Source: Microbacterium sp. SSM24
GTDB taxonomy: Bacteria; Actinomycetota; Actinomycetes; Actinomycetales; Microbacteriaceae
Length of the DNA stretch: 64,000 bases
Assembly (NCBI RefSeq): GCF_025989145.1
Contig: NZ_JAPDNQ010000002.1
Span: 558,001 to 622,000 of the forward strand
Direction: 5' to 3'
Below are positions 7,536-18,598 of this stretch, piece by piece. Under the pieces are notes generated by a model. It was not told the DNA's origin. It was given only the letters and a program-made list of their open reading frames with translations, and made no database searches. The first letter of the stretch is position 1. The number at the start of each line of letters is the position of its first letter. The position numbers and the translations under genes were made by a program.

Positions 7536-9278
7536 CTAGTCCTTGAGGGCGATCTCCGACACGCGGACGTCGAGAAGGAAGTCCAGCGGGAAGTCGCCGA
7601 ACAGCAGACGACCGGCTGACGCCGCGGCATCCGTCACCGCCTCCGCGACCTGATCTGCCAGGGCTTCGGGTGTGTGCACGATGACCTCGTCGTGAAGGAA
7701 GAACGCGAGGTGCGGCCGCGTCGCGAACACGGGGCCCGATCGCGGTGCGGACTGCTCGTCGCCGACGGGAGGCAGCGCTTCGAGCCGTCCGCGCAGGTCG
7801 GCGAGCCAGGCCAGCGCCCACTCCGCTGCCGTGCCCTGCACCACGAAATTGCGGGTGAACCGGCCGCGGTCGCGCGCCCATCGCTTCGCGCGCGTCTCCT
7901 CCGCGCCCGACGCATCGGCCTCTGTCGCACGGGACTGCGCGGAGAACCACTCGGGCGACGGCCGCGGCGAGGTGCGGCCGAGCCAGGTCGAGACCACCCC
8001 GCCGTCCTCCCCCGTGCGGGCCGCGTCGTCGACGAGGCCCATCGCGCGCGGATACGCGCGCCGCAGACGGGGAACGAGGCGCCCCGACTCCCCCGTCGTC
8101 GCGCCGTACATCGCGCCGAGCATGGCGATCTTCGCCTCTTGCCGCGTCGCGACGGCACCGCTGTCGACGATGCCGGCGTAGAGGTCGCGTCCTCGCGCCG
8201 CATCGGCGAGGGCGATGTCGCTCGACATCGCGGCCAGCACGCGCGGCTCGAGCTGTGCGACGTCGGCGACGACGAGCTTCCATCCGGGATCGGCGCGCAC
8301 CGCCTCGCGAAGCTGGCGTGGCAGCTGCAGCGCTCCCCCGCCCGAAGAGGCCCACCGCCCGGTGACGACTCCGCCGGGCACATAGACGGGGCGGAACCGC
8401 CCCTCGTCGACCCATTCGTCGAGCCAGGCCCATCCGTTGGCCGACAGGAGACGCGAGAGCTTCTTGTACTCGATCAGCGGTTCCACGACCGGATGCTTCT
8501 GCTCGGCCAGCTCCCACCTGCTGGTGGATTCGACCAGCACGCCCACGCGGTGAAGCGATCGCAGGAGCTTCTGCTGCGAGTCGAGGCTGGCCGAGGGATC
8601 GCCGAGCGCCTCGCGCACTCGACCCGCGGCCGCGGCGAGCCGTGCCGGTTGACCGCCGCCCGGCGGACGCTCGCCGAGGATGTCGACGAGGATGCGGTCG
8701 TGTTCGGACGAGTCCCACGGCACTCCCGCCGCCCGCAGCTCCTCCGCGATGAGGGCGCCGGCCGACTCCGCGGCCGTCAGGAGTCGCAGGCGGACCGCGT
8801 CGGACGACTCCGCGATCGCGTCACGTTGACGTGTGAACTCGGCGACCACCTCATCGAGGTCGGCAGGAAGTCCCGCCGGCTGATGCGACTCGTCGAGATC
8901 GAACAGGGCCGGCGCGGTCGCCGGCGCGGCCTCGTGAGGCGCGGCATCCCATGCAGGCGCATGTCCGACAGCGGCCGACTCGGGCACGAGGGCGGAGTCG
9001 CGCAGAATGGCGTGCACCAATCGCAGGTCGTGGCACCGGCCGATGCGCACGCCGTCGGCGAGGAGGGCCGCGTACCATCGCGGCGCGTCGTTCCACACCC
9101 ACCGCGGAGACCAGCGTGCTTCGCTGTCGGCCACCCAGGACGACAGCGCGGATGCCTCCACCTGCCGCCTGTCGAGCTCGGCGCCGCCGGCGTCCAGGAG
9201 CGCCGCATCGATATGCCCACCCGCCCTCCCCAGGGCGATCCAGGCGGGAGGGCTAGGACTGGCCCGCGTCGAGGTCAC
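7536..9278 (-). CDS. Pol I-like (family A) DNA polymerase with degenerate exonuclease domain
   Basis: A 580-residue protein, much shorter than PolA (about 880), related to actinobacterial proteins annotated as bifunctional 3'-5' exonuclease/DNA polymerase. The palm and finger motifs are present: motif A as VVADVAQLEPRVLAAMSSD (about residue 339), motif B as RQEAKIAMLGAMYGATTG, and motif C as FFLHDEVIVH (about residue 528). There is no 5'-nuclease domain. The first 200 residues look like a shrunken exonuclease domain, and the usual DxE and YxxxD carboxylates are not recognisable. The GTG at 9278 is chosen because it gives a short overlap with the RNase HI gene; an in-frame start at 9371 would overlap by over 100 bases. 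It is the third gene of a minus-strand run. A repair or gap-filling role is inferred. Confidence 0.85.
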   Translation of the reverse strand: MTSTRASPSPPAWIALGRAGGHIDAALLDAGGAELDRRQVEASALSSWVADSEARWSPRWVWNDAPRWYAALLADGVRIGRCHDLRLVHAILRDSALVPESAAVGHAPAWDAAPHEAAPATAPALFDLDESHQPAGLPADLDEVVAEFTRQRDAIAESSDAVRLRLLTAAESAGALIAEELRAAGVPWDSSEHDRILVDILGERPPGGGQPARLAAAAGRVREALGDPSASLDSQQKLLRSLHRVGVLVESTSRWELAEQKHPVVEPLIEYKKLSRLLSANGWAWLDEWVDEGRFRPVYVPGGVVTGRWASSGGGALQLPRQLREAVRADPGWKLVVADVAQLEPRVLAAMSSDIALADAARGRDLYAGIVDSGAVATRQEAKIAMLGAMYGATTGESGRLVPRLRRAYPRAMGLVDDAARTGEDGGVVSTWLGRTSPRPSPEWFSAQSRATEADASGAEETRAKRWARDRGRFTRNFVVQGTAAEWALAWLADLRGRLEALPPVGDEQSAPRSGPVFATRPHLAFFLHDEVIVHTPEALADQVAEAVTDAAASAGRLLFGDFPLDFLLDVRVSEIALKD

Positions 9279-9696
9279 GTCGGAAGCTCTCTCGAAGGTC
9301 CATCGACTCGTTGGCGACGGCATCCGCTCGAGCGTTCTCGGCGCGAGGGACCCACTCGAACGCGACGTCACGCTCGGCGATGAGCGCGCGGGCGCGCCGC
9401 GCCTGCGCCTGCATGTCGGGATGCGCGATGCGCCACCGCCCGGACATCTGCTCCACCACGAGACGCGAGTCCATGCGGACGATCACCGAGGCCGCCGGGT
9501 CGCGGTCGAATGCCGCCTCGACCCCCGCGATCATTCCCGCGTACTCGGCGACGTTGTTGGTCGCGACGCCCATGTAGACGCCGACCTCCGTCAGCTCGGC
9601 ACCGCTCGCGGCGTCGACCACCACCGCGCCGCCCGCAGCCACGCCCGGATTGCCGCGGGAACCCCCGTCGGCCTCGACGACGAGGTGCCGGCTCAC
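9253..9696 (-). CDS. ribonuclease HI family protein
   Basis: A 147-residue stand-alone RNase H-fold protein expected to cut the RNA strand of RNA-DNA hybrids. The four carboxylates of the family are visible: Asp in VVEADGGSRGNPG, Glu in NNVAEYAGMIAG, Asp in RMDSRLVVEQMSG, and Asp in ENARADAVANE. The type matches the N-terminal half of Mycobacterium tuberculosis Rv2228c, which is fused to a CobC-like phosphatase; the fusion partner is absent here. The GTG start at 9696 overlaps the upstream stop as GTGA, so translation is probably coupled. It overlaps the polymerase start by 26 bases. Context suggests a joint role in R-loop or primer removal followed by filling; that part is inference. Confidence 0.9.
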   Translation of the reverse strand: MSRHLVVEADGGSRGNPGVAAGGAVVVDAASGAELTEVGVYMGVATNNVAEYAGMIAGVEAAFDRDPAASVIVRMDSRLVVEQMSGRWRIAHPDMQAQARRARALIAERDVAFEWVPRAENARADAVANESMDLRESFRRDLDAGQS

Positions 9697-10424
9697 AGTC
9701 CCGAGTCGTAGGTGCGGACCAGGATGCTGCCGCACTCGGGGCAGTACACGACGGCATCCTCCGCAGCCTGGCGAAGGGCGTTGAGGTCGGTGCCCGAGAG
9801 CACCATGTTGCAGCCCTCGCACGTGCGGGCGCGGAGGATCGCAGCGCCCGCGCTGCGAACGGCGAGCTTCTCGTACTCGGCGAGGAGATCAGCCGGCACC
9901 GAGCCCGCCAGAGCGGCACGATCACGGGTGGCAGCGTCGAACGCGGCCGTCGCCTCGGCGACCACGCGCTTGGCCTCGGCGCTCAGCTCGGCACCCTGCG
10001 CATTCGTCTCGGCGATGAGCGCCTCCTGGGCGGCGACCGACGCATCCGCCTGCTCCAGGCGCTCCATCACCTCGAGCTCGGCGTCTTCGAGGTCGGACTT
10101 GCGTCGGGCCAAGGACGCCAGCTCGCTCTCGAGGCCCTGCGCCTCCTTGGAGTTGCTCGACGTCGCCAAGCGCCCGGCGTCACGGGCGCTGCGGGCGTCG
10201 ACGACCGCGACATCCGACTCGATGCGTGACAGCTCGGCGCGAAGGTCGTCACGCGATCCGAGCCGCGCGGTGAGCTCCTGCGACAGCGTCTGGCGCTGCG
10301 CCAGCAGCTCCTGGACGCGGGCTGCCTGCGGCGGATTCCTGCGGGCGTGGTCGGCCTGACGGATGCGGGCGTCGAGGCCTGCGACCTCGACGAGGCGGAG
10401 CTGGTCTGCGGGGCTGGCGTTCAC
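9693..10424 (-). CDS. coiled-coil protein with C4 zinc ribbon
   Basis: A 243-residue cytoplasmic protein, with residues of about 30-180 forming long charged coiled coils and a C-terminal zinc ribbon with the pair CEGC...CPEC (about residues 203-233). This architecture matches the actinobacterial Rv2229c-like C4-type zinc ribbon family, which occurs next to the RNase HI gene in many actinobacteria. The molecular role is not established. It is the first gene of the minus-strand run and shares a GTGA overlap with the RNase HI gene. The start codon ATG at 10424 faces the divergent permease gene across 83 bases. Confidence 0.88.
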   Translation of the reverse strand: MNASPADQLRLVEVAGLDARIRQADHARRNPPQAARVQELLAQRQTLSQELTARLGSRDDLRAELSRIESDVAVVDARSARDAGRLATSSNSKEAQGLESELASLARRKSDLEDAELEVMERLEQADASVAAQEALIAETNAQGAELSAEAKRVVAEATAAFDAATRDRAALAGSVPADLLAEYEKLAVRSAGAAILRARTCEGCNMVLSGTDLNALRQAAEDAVVYCPECGSILVRTYDSGL

Positions 10425-10466
10425 GACACCAACCTACCCGGGCATCGACGCCCCCGCGCCGCGGGA

Positions 10467-10472
10467 CTAGCA
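10467..10472 (+). promoter_or_regulatory. -10-like box upstream of the APC permease
   Basis: TAGCAT lies 35 bases before the permease ATG in the divergent intergenic region. It would give a leader of about 29 bases containing the AGGAAGG ribosome site. No clear -35 box is seen. Confidence 0.35.
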
Positions 10473-10507
10473 TTCAACGACCGGTCCCCACCAGGAAGGC
10501 GAGAACA

Positions 10508-12031
10508 ATGAGCGTTCTGCGCACCAAGTCCGTCGAGCAGTCGATCGCCGACACCGATGAACCGGAGTTCCGGCTCAAGAAATCGCTGACTGCTCTCGAT
10601 CTGACGGTCTTCGGCATCGGAGTCGTGATCGGAGCGGGCATCTTCACGCTGACGGGACGCGCTGCACACGAGGTGGCGGGACCCGCGATCGTCATCAGCT
10701 TCGCGGTCGCCGCCATCGCATGCACCCTTGCCGCGCTCTGCTACGCGGAGTTCGCGTCCACCGTGCCGGTGTCGGGATCGGCCTACACCTTCTCGTACTC
10801 GTCGCTCGGCGAACTGTTCGCCTGGATCATCGGGTGGGATCTCATCCTCGAGATGTTCCTCGGTGCGAGCGTGGTCGCCCAGGGATGGAGTGCCTACCTC
10901 GGCACCCTCATGGAGCAGCTCGGCGCACCGATCCCGAAGGAGATCGGCTACGGCGGAACCGTCGACGTCATGGCGATCGTGCTCGTGGTGGTGCTCGGGG
11001 CGCTCATGACCTTCGGGATCAAGGAATCGCTGCGGGTCAACATGGTGCTGGTCGCGGTGAAGCTGTTCATCGTCCTCTTCGTGATCGTCGCCGGCCTGCT
11101 GTTCGTCAATCCCGCGAACTGGTCGCCTTTCGTCCCCGAGGCGGTCCCCGCCGAGTCGGAGTCCGGGCTCACGCAGCCGTTGCTCCAGTTCCTCTCGGGG
11201 ATCGAGCCCACCGCCTTCGGCGTCGGAGGGATCTTCGCCGGTGCCGCGCTGGTCTTCTTCGCCTACATTGGATTCGACGTGGTGGCCACGACCGCCGAGG
11301 AGACGAAGAACCCGCAGCGCGACCTGCCGATCGGCATCATCGCGTCTCTGGTCATCTGCACGCTGCTCTACTGCGCCGTCGCCCTCGTCGTCACGGGGAT
11401 GGTCCCCTACCAGGACCTCGACCCCAACGCGGCGCTCGCGAACGCGTTCGTCTTCCACGGCGCGGACTGGATGGCCGTGCTCATCTCCGCGGGCGCCGTC
11501 GCCGGACTCACCACCGTCGTGCTCACGCTGCTCATCGGCGCGACCCGCATCATCTTCGCGATGTCGCGCGATGCGCTGCTCCCCGTGCGCCTCGCGAAGG
11601 TGCACCCCCGCTTCCGCACCCCGTGGGTCATCTCGATCGTCGTCACGGCGATCGTCGCGATCGTCGCCGGCTTCACTCCCATCGGAGTGCTGGAGCAGAT
11701 GGTGAACATCGGCACGCTGTCGGCCTTCGTCCTCGTGTCCGTCGGTGTGATCGTGCTGCGCCGAAAGCGGCCCGACCTCAAGCGCTCGTTCCGCGTGCCC
11801 CTCAGCCCGTGGCTGCCCGCGTTGTCGGCTCTCATCTGCATCTACCTGATGCTGAACCTCTCGGTGGAGACCTGGCTGCGCTTCCTCATCTGGCTCGCCG
11901 CGGGCTTCGTCATCTACTTCGTCTACTCGCGACGGCACTCCCGCATCGGGCAGCCGGGATACGAGGAGTTCGCGCTGCCGCACGTCGTCTCGCATCAGCG
12001 CGACGACACGAGCGGCGACTCGCGAACCTGA
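10508..12031 (+). CDS. APC-family amino acid permease
   Basis: A 507-residue integral membrane transporter, predicted with about 12 transmembrane helices. The TM1 substrate-binding signature GVVIGAGIFTLTG is at about residues 38-50, and EFASTVPVSGSAYTFSY and GFDVVATTAEETKNPQRDLP are typical of the cationic amino acid/YfnA branch of the amino acid-polyamine-organocation superfamily. It should import amino acids by coupling to ions; the exact substrate cannot be read from sequence. The ATG at 10508 follows AGGAAGG with good spacing. The gene stands alone, diverges from the zinc-ribbon gene, and converges on tRNA-Val only 4 bases beyond its stop. Confidence 0.92.
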   Translation: MSVLRTKSVEQSIADTDEPEFRLKKSLTALDLTVFGIGVVIGAGIFTLTGRAAHEVAGPAIVISFAVAAIACTLAALCYAEFASTVPVSGSAYTFSYSSLGELFAWIIGWDLILEMFLGASVVAQGWSAYLGTLMEQLGAPIPKEIGYGGTVDVMAIVLVVVLGALMTFGIKESLRVNMVLVAVKLFIVLFVIVAGLLFVNPANWSPFVPEAVPAESESGLTQPLLQFLSGIEPTAFGVGGIFAGAALVFFAYIGFDVVATTAEETKNPQRDLPIGIIASLVICTLLYCAVALVVTGMVPYQDLDPNAALANAFVFHGADWMAVLISAGAVAGLTTVVLTLLIGATRIIFAMSRDALLPVRLAKVHPRFRTPWVISIVVTAIVAIVAGFTPIGVLEQMVNIGTLSAFVLVSVGVIVLRRKRPDLKRSFRVPLSPWLPALSALICIYLMLNLSVETWLRFLIWLAAGFVIYFVYSRRHSRIGQPGYEEFALPHVVSHQRDDTSGDSRT

Positions 12032-12035
12032 ACGG

Positions 12036-12108
12036 TGGGCCCTGCCGGGATCGAACCGACGACATCCACGGTGTAAACGTGGCGCTCTACCAGCTGAGCT
12101 AAAGGCCC
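12036..12108 (-). tRNA. tRNA-Val (anticodon TAC)
   Basis: A 73-nt cloverleaf: acceptor GGGCCTT pairs with AGGGCCC (two wobble or weak pairs), the D-arm is GCTCAGCTGGTAGAGC, the anticodon loop is TTTACAC (TAC, reading GTA/GTG valine codons), and the T-arm is GTCGGTTCGATCCCGGC. The CCA end is not encoded. Confidence 0.97.
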
Positions 12109-12153
12109 TCGCCGCCCAGTCTAGGAGGTGCATCCCTGCGGCCCCGGACTGGG

Positions 12154-12159
12154 TAGGCT
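12154..12159 (+). promoter_or_regulatory. -10 box and leader of aceE
   Basis: TAGGCT would place the transcription start near 12166 and give an aceE leader of about 85 bases. The leader has two small hairpins, GTGC/GCAC (12168-12180) and CTGGCA/TGCCAG (12217-12233), ahead of the GAAAGG ribosome site. No known riboswitch core was recognised. Low certainty. Confidence 0.4.
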
Positions 12160-12250
12160 GAGAGACGGTGCGTTGTGCACGGCGAACAAAGCCTGCACCG
12201 CTTCGGTAGCGAATAGCTGGCACGATCTGCCAGACGACGAAAGGTCATCT

Positions 12251-14980
<2,730 letters not shown>

Positions 14981-14988
14981 CCGGAGCG

Positions 14989-16206
14989 ATGCCCGCCCCC
15001 GCCTCGATGGACAAGACCGAGACGCTCGCCTGGTTGCGGCGCATCTCGGGCGACCTCGCGACGGCCACCATCAAGCGCCTGGAGGACACGCTCCCCTGGT
15101 ACGCCGACATGCCGCCGGCGCGGCGGTCGGCGGTGGGACTGGTGGCGCAGGCGGGCATCACCTCGTTCATCTCCTGGTACGAGGATCCGACGTCCACCCC
15201 GTGGATCGCGGCCGACATCTTCGCGGTGGCGCCGCGCGAGCTCCTGCGCAGCGTGAGCCTGCAGCAGACGCTCCAGCTCATCCGCGTGACCGTCGAGATC
15301 ACCGAGGAACGCGTCGCCGGCAAGGGCGAGCACCTGCGGGAGGCGATCCTGCTCTACTCGCGCGACGTCGCCTTCGCCGCCGCCGACGTCTACGCGCGCG
15401 CAGCCGAGGCCCGCGGGCTCTGGGATGCCCGCCTCGAGGCCCTCGTCGTCGACTCGATCCTGACGGGAGAGGCCGACGAGGAGCTGCCCAGCCGCATCGC
15501 CGCCCTCGGCTGGCACGGTCACGGCGAGGTCGCGGTGCTCGTGGGCACGACACCCCCGCAGTTCGACATCGATCAGCTGCGGCGCACCGCGCGCAAACTG
15601 GGTGTCGACGTGCTGATCGGGGTGCAGGGATCGCGTCTCGTGCTCGTGCTGGGTCGCGCCGAGCCTCCCACTCGTCCCGATGACGTCCCTTCCGATCTCC
15701 CGTTCACGGAGATCGCCAAGCGCCTCGAACCGGGCTTCGGCCCCGGCTTCCTCGTGCTGGGACCGACCGTTCCCGCACTCGTCGACGCCGGCCAGAGCGC
15801 CCGCGCCTCTCTCGCCGGCTTCGCGGTCGCCCGGGCCTGGCGCCACGCCCCGCGCCCTGTCGAGGCTGATGACCTGCTGCCCGAGCGCGCACTCGCGGGC
15901 GACCCGCTCGCCAAGCTGACCCTGGTCGATCGCATCTACCGCCCGCTCCAGGCGCACAGCGCCGATCTCGTGACGACGCTGTGGAGCTACCTCGACAACG
16001 GCCGTTCGCTCGAGGCGACCGCGCGTGAGCTCTTCGTTCACCCGAACACCGTGCGCTACCGGCTCAAGCGCGTATCCGAGGTGATCGGGTGGGACGCCAC
16101 GGGTCCCCGTGAGGCGCTCATCCTGCAGACCGCGCTGATCCTGGGATCGATCGGGACGGATGCCACCCGCCGCCGGGCACCGCAGGCACGCCGTTCGGCG
16201 CCCTGA
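14989..16206 (+). CDS. fasR: PucR/CdaR-type transcriptional regulator of fatty acid synthesis (FasR-like)
   Basis: A 405-residue regulator. The C-terminal part contains a PucR-type helix-turn-helix, SLEATARELFVHPNTVRYRL (about residues 342-361), the usual end of CdaR/PucR proteins; the middle GGDEF-like and N-terminal sensory parts are diverged. Placement immediately before fabD-fabH-acpP-fabF matches Streptomyces coelicolor FasR, an activator of that operon. It starts 8 bases after the aceE stop, so it can be co-transcribed with aceE. ATG at 14989 and ATG at 15007 are both possible starts; the first is used because it leaves no gap, though neither has an ideal ribosome site. The name rests on synteny plus domain type. 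Confidence 0.88.
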   Translation: MPAPASMDKTETLAWLRRISGDLATATIKRLEDTLPWYADMPPARRSAVGLVAQAGITSFISWYEDPTSTPWIAADIFAVAPRELLRSVSLQQTLQLIRVTVEITEERVAGKGEHLREAILLYSRDVAFAAADVYARAAEARGLWDARLEALVVDSILTGEADEELPSRIAALGWHGHGEVAVLVGTTPPQFDIDQLRRTARKLGVDVLIGVQGSRLVLVLGRAEPPTRPDDVPSDLPFTEIAKRLEPGFGPGFLVLGPTVPALVDAGQSARASLAGFAVARAWRHAPRPVEADDLLPERALAGDPLAKLTLVDRIYRPLQAHSADLVTTLWSYLDNGRSLEATARELFVHPNTVRYRLKRVSEVIGWDATGPREALILQTALILGSIGTDATRRRAPQARRSAP

Positions 16207-16219
16207 TCTGTACACCTCG

Positions 16220-16244
16220 CACAAACGCTCCCGCAATTCTTGTG
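16220..16244 (+). promoter_or_regulatory. inverted repeat upstream of fabD, candidate FasR site
   Basis: CACAA (16220-16224) and TTGTG (16240-16244) form a perfect 5-bp inverted repeat with a 15-base spacer in the only gap (84 bases) between fasR and fabD. Its place fits an operator for the adjacent regulator; this is inference from position only. Confidence 0.35.
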
Positions 16245-16290
16245 TCGGGATCGCCAGAACCGGGGGCTCGATCCTTGGCAGGATGGAAAA

Positions 16291-17205
16291 GTGAGAATCG
16301 CCGTCTTCCCTGGGCAGGGCTCGCAGTCCCCCGGATTCCTGTCCCCCTGGCTCGCCCTCGACGGCGCAGCCGACCGGCTTTCGCAGTACTCGGAGTGGTC
16401 GGGTGTCGATCTCGTCGCGGCCGGGACCGAATGGGATGCCGAGCAGATCCGCGACACGCAGGTCGCTCAGCCGCTCATCGTCGCGGCCAGTCTGCTGTCG
16501 TGGAACGCCCTCCCGACCCGTGACGCCGTCGTCGGTGTCGCAGGCCACTCGGTCGGCGAGTTCGCGGCCGCGGCGGCCGCCGGCATCCTGAGCGAAGAGG
16601 ACGCGCTGCGCCTCGTCGGCATCCGCGGCCGAGCGATGGCCGAGGCCGCAGCGGCGGAGAAGACCGGCATGAGCGCGGTGATCGGCGGGGACGAGGCATC
16701 CGTCGTCTCCCGGCTCGAAGAACTCGGCCTCACGCCCGCCAACTACAACGGCGGCGGACAGCTCGTAGCCGCGGGCGCCCTCGACGCCCTCGCGCAGCTG
16801 TCGGCCGAACCGCCGGCCGGCACGCGCGTCATCCCGCTCCAGGTGGCGGGCGCTTTCCACACCCGCTACATGGCGCCGGCCGTCGACACACTGCGCACGG
16901 CAGCGACGCAGGTGGCGGCATCCGATCCCCGCGTGACCGTGTGGACCAACCGCGATGGATCGTCCGTGGCATCAGGGAGCGAGTTCGTCGGACTGCTCGT
17001 CGAGCAGGTCGCGTCGCCGGTCCGCTGGGACCTGTGCATGGCGGCCTTCTCTTCCGCTGGTGTGTCGGGCATCGTTGAGCTGTCGCCCGCGGGTACGCTC
17101 ACGGGGCTCGCGAAGCGGGCACTGCGCGGCGTCCCCGCTGTCGCCGTCAAGACTCCCGACGACCTCCCGACGGCAGCCGATCTCCTCGGCTCCGCCGGCG
17201 CATGA
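16291..17205 (+). CDS. fabD: malonyl-CoA:ACP transacylase
   Basis: A 304-residue cytoplasmic enzyme that moves malonyl groups from CoA to acyl carrier protein, supplying extender units for fatty acid synthesis. It begins RIAVFPGQGSQSPG and has the nucleophile motif GHSVGEFAAAA with Ser87, then the catalytic-histidine segment VAGAFHTRYM. Length is normal for FabD. The GTG start at 16291 follows AGGATGGA; no upstream in-frame start gives a better N-terminus. It is the first gene of fabD-fabH-acpP-fabF. Confidence 0.96.
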   Translation: MRIAVFPGQGSQSPGFLSPWLALDGAADRLSQYSEWSGVDLVAAGTEWDAEQIRDTQVAQPLIVAASLLSWNALPTRDAVVGVAGHSVGEFAAAAAAGILSEEDALRLVGIRGRAMAEAAAAEKTGMSAVIGGDEASVVSRLEELGLTPANYNGGGQLVAAGALDALAQLSAEPPAGTRVIPLQVAGAFHTRYMAPAVDTLRTAATQVAASDPRVTVWTNRDGSSVASGSEFVGLLVEQVASPVRWDLCMAAFSSAGVSGIVELSPAGTLTGLAKRALRGVPAVAVKTPDDLPTAADLLGSAGA

Positions 17206-17219
17206 CCGGAGAACCCCGC

Positions 17220-18221
17220 ATGACCCCCACACTCGTCCAGGCCACCGGCGCAGCCCACACGCGCATCTACTCGTACGGGGCTGCCCGCGGTGAGATCGCC
17301 GTGCCCAACGACGACCTCGTCGGCCCCATCGACTCGAGCGACGAGTGGATCCGGCAGCGCACCGGCATCGTCACGCGCACGCGCGCCGTCCCCGGGACCG
17401 ACGCGATCGACCTCGCAACCGACGCTGCCCGAGAGGCGATCGAGCGTTCGGGAGTGGACGCCGCGAAGATCGACGCGGTCATCGTCGCCACCATCAGCAA
17501 CCCGAAGCAGACCCCTTCGGTGTCGGCGATCGTCGCCGACCGCGTCGGATCCAACCCCGCCGCGGCCTACGACGTGAACGCCGCGTGCGCCGGTTTCGCC
17601 TACGGCGTCGCGCAGGCCGACGCGCTCATCCGTGCCGGCGCGGCGAACTACGCACTCGTGATCGGCACCGAGAAGCTCAGCGACGTCGTCGATCCCGCCG
17701 ACCGCAGCATCTCGTTCCTCCTCGGCGATGGGGCGGGAGCCGTGGTGATCGGTCCGAGCGACACGCCCGGCATCGGACCGACGGTGTGGGGCTCGGACGG
17801 CTCGAAGGCCGAGGCGGTGGGCATGAACCACACCCTGACTGACTTCCGCGACGGTCTCGCGCCGTGGCCGACGCTCCGCCAGGAGGGCCCGACGGTCTTC
17901 CGCTGGGCGGTGTGGGAGATGGTGAAGGTCGCACGACAGGCGCTCGAGGCCGCCGGGGTCGAAGCATCCGATCTCGCCGCCTTCGTACCTCACCAGGCGA
18001 ACATGCGCATCATCGACGAGTTCGCCAAGCAGCTGGGCCTGCCCGAGAGCGTCGTGATCGGTCGCGACATCGAGACCACCGGCAACACGTCGGCCGCATC
18101 GATCCCGCTCGCGACGCACCGCCTGCTCGAGGAGCATCCGGAGCTCAGCGGCGGGCTCGCGCTTCAGATCGGCTTCGGAGCCGGTCTGGTGTTCGGCGCG
18201 CAGGTCGTCGTGCTCCCCTGA
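17220..18221 (+). CDS. fabH: beta-ketoacyl-ACP synthase III
   Basis: A 333-residue condensing enzyme that starts each fatty acid chain by joining an acyl-CoA to malonyl-ACP; in actinobacteria branched acyl-CoA primers are common. The Cys-His-Asn triad is visible: Cys123 in DVNAACAGF, His in FVPHQANMR, Asn in TTGNTSAAS. The ATG at 17220 is preferred because GGAG lies 8 bases upstream; an earlier in-frame ATG at 17202 would overlap fabD as ATGA and adds six residues. It lies 14 bases after fabD. Confidence 0.96.
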   Translation: MTPTLVQATGAAHTRIYSYGAARGEIAVPNDDLVGPIDSSDEWIRQRTGIVTRTRAVPGTDAIDLATDAAREAIERSGVDAAKIDAVIVATISNPKQTPSVSAIVADRVGSNPAAAYDVNAACAGFAYGVAQADALIRAGAANYALVIGTEKLSDVVDPADRSISFLLGDGAGAVVIGPSDTPGIGPTVWGSDGSKAEAVGMNHTLTDFRDGLAPWPTLRQEGPTVFRWAVWEMVKVARQALEAAGVEASDLAAFVPHQANMRIIDEFAKQLGLPESVVIGRDIETTGNTSAASIPLATHRLLEEHPELSGGLALQIGFGAGLVFGAQVVVLP

Positions 18222-18292
18222 GCCGGGCCGAGGCCGACCCTAGACTTGACCCGGACCACCCGGTCCCGCACCCCGAAGAAACAGGAGAAACC

Positions 18293-18541
18293 ATGGCATT
18301 CAGCAGCGACGAGGTCCTTGCCGGGCTCGCCGAGCTCATCACCGACGAGACGGGCATCTCGGCCGACGAGGTCGCCCTCGAGAAGTCGTTCACCGACGAC
18401 CTCGACATCGACTCGATCTCGATGATGACGATCGTCGTGAACGCCGAGGAGAAGTTCGGCGTCACGATTCCCGACGACGAGGTCAAGAACCTCAAGACCG
18501 TCGGCGACGCCGTCAGCTACATCACGTCGAACCAGGCGTAG
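18293..18541 (+). CDS. acpP: acyl carrier protein
   Basis: An 82-residue acidic carrier protein. The phosphopantetheine attachment serine is Ser41 in DLDIDSISMM, and helix III has NLKTVGDAVSYI. It carries growing acyl chains between the fab enzymes. A strong ribosome site, ACAGGAGAAACC, precedes the ATG at 18293. A TAGACT -10-like box at 18241-18246 could give an extra promoter. The 57-base gap to fabF contains a perfect 12-bp hairpin, which may help keep acpP expression above that of its neighbours. Confidence 0.97.
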   Translation: MAFSSDEVLAGLAELITDETGISADEVALEKSFTDDLDIDSISMMTIVVNAEEKFGVTIPDDEVKNLKTVGDAVSYITSNQA

Positions 18542-18548
18542 GACCACC

Positions 18549-18574
18549 CCGGTGGGGGCCTCGGCCCCCACCGG
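18549..18574 (+). terminator. intercistronic hairpin between acpP and fabF
   Basis: CCGGTGGGGGCC (18549-18560) and GGCCCCCACCGG (18563-18574) are perfect complements, separated by two bases, so about 10 pairs with a 6-base loop form. No U-run follows. It could act as a partial terminator or as a 3' end stabiliser for the acpP transcript. Confidence 0.6.
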
Positions 18575-18598
18575 TCAACACTCGAGGACCTTGATCTC

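Noticed and set aside
10720..12102. 460-codon plus-strand frame inside the permease gene
   Set aside because: It is a +1 frame of the permease and has no hydrophobic pattern; the permease frame shows about 12 helices.
12109..12250. Riboswitch (thiamine type) in the aceE leader
   Set aside because: Only two small hairpins are seen; the conserved TPP-binding core is absent.
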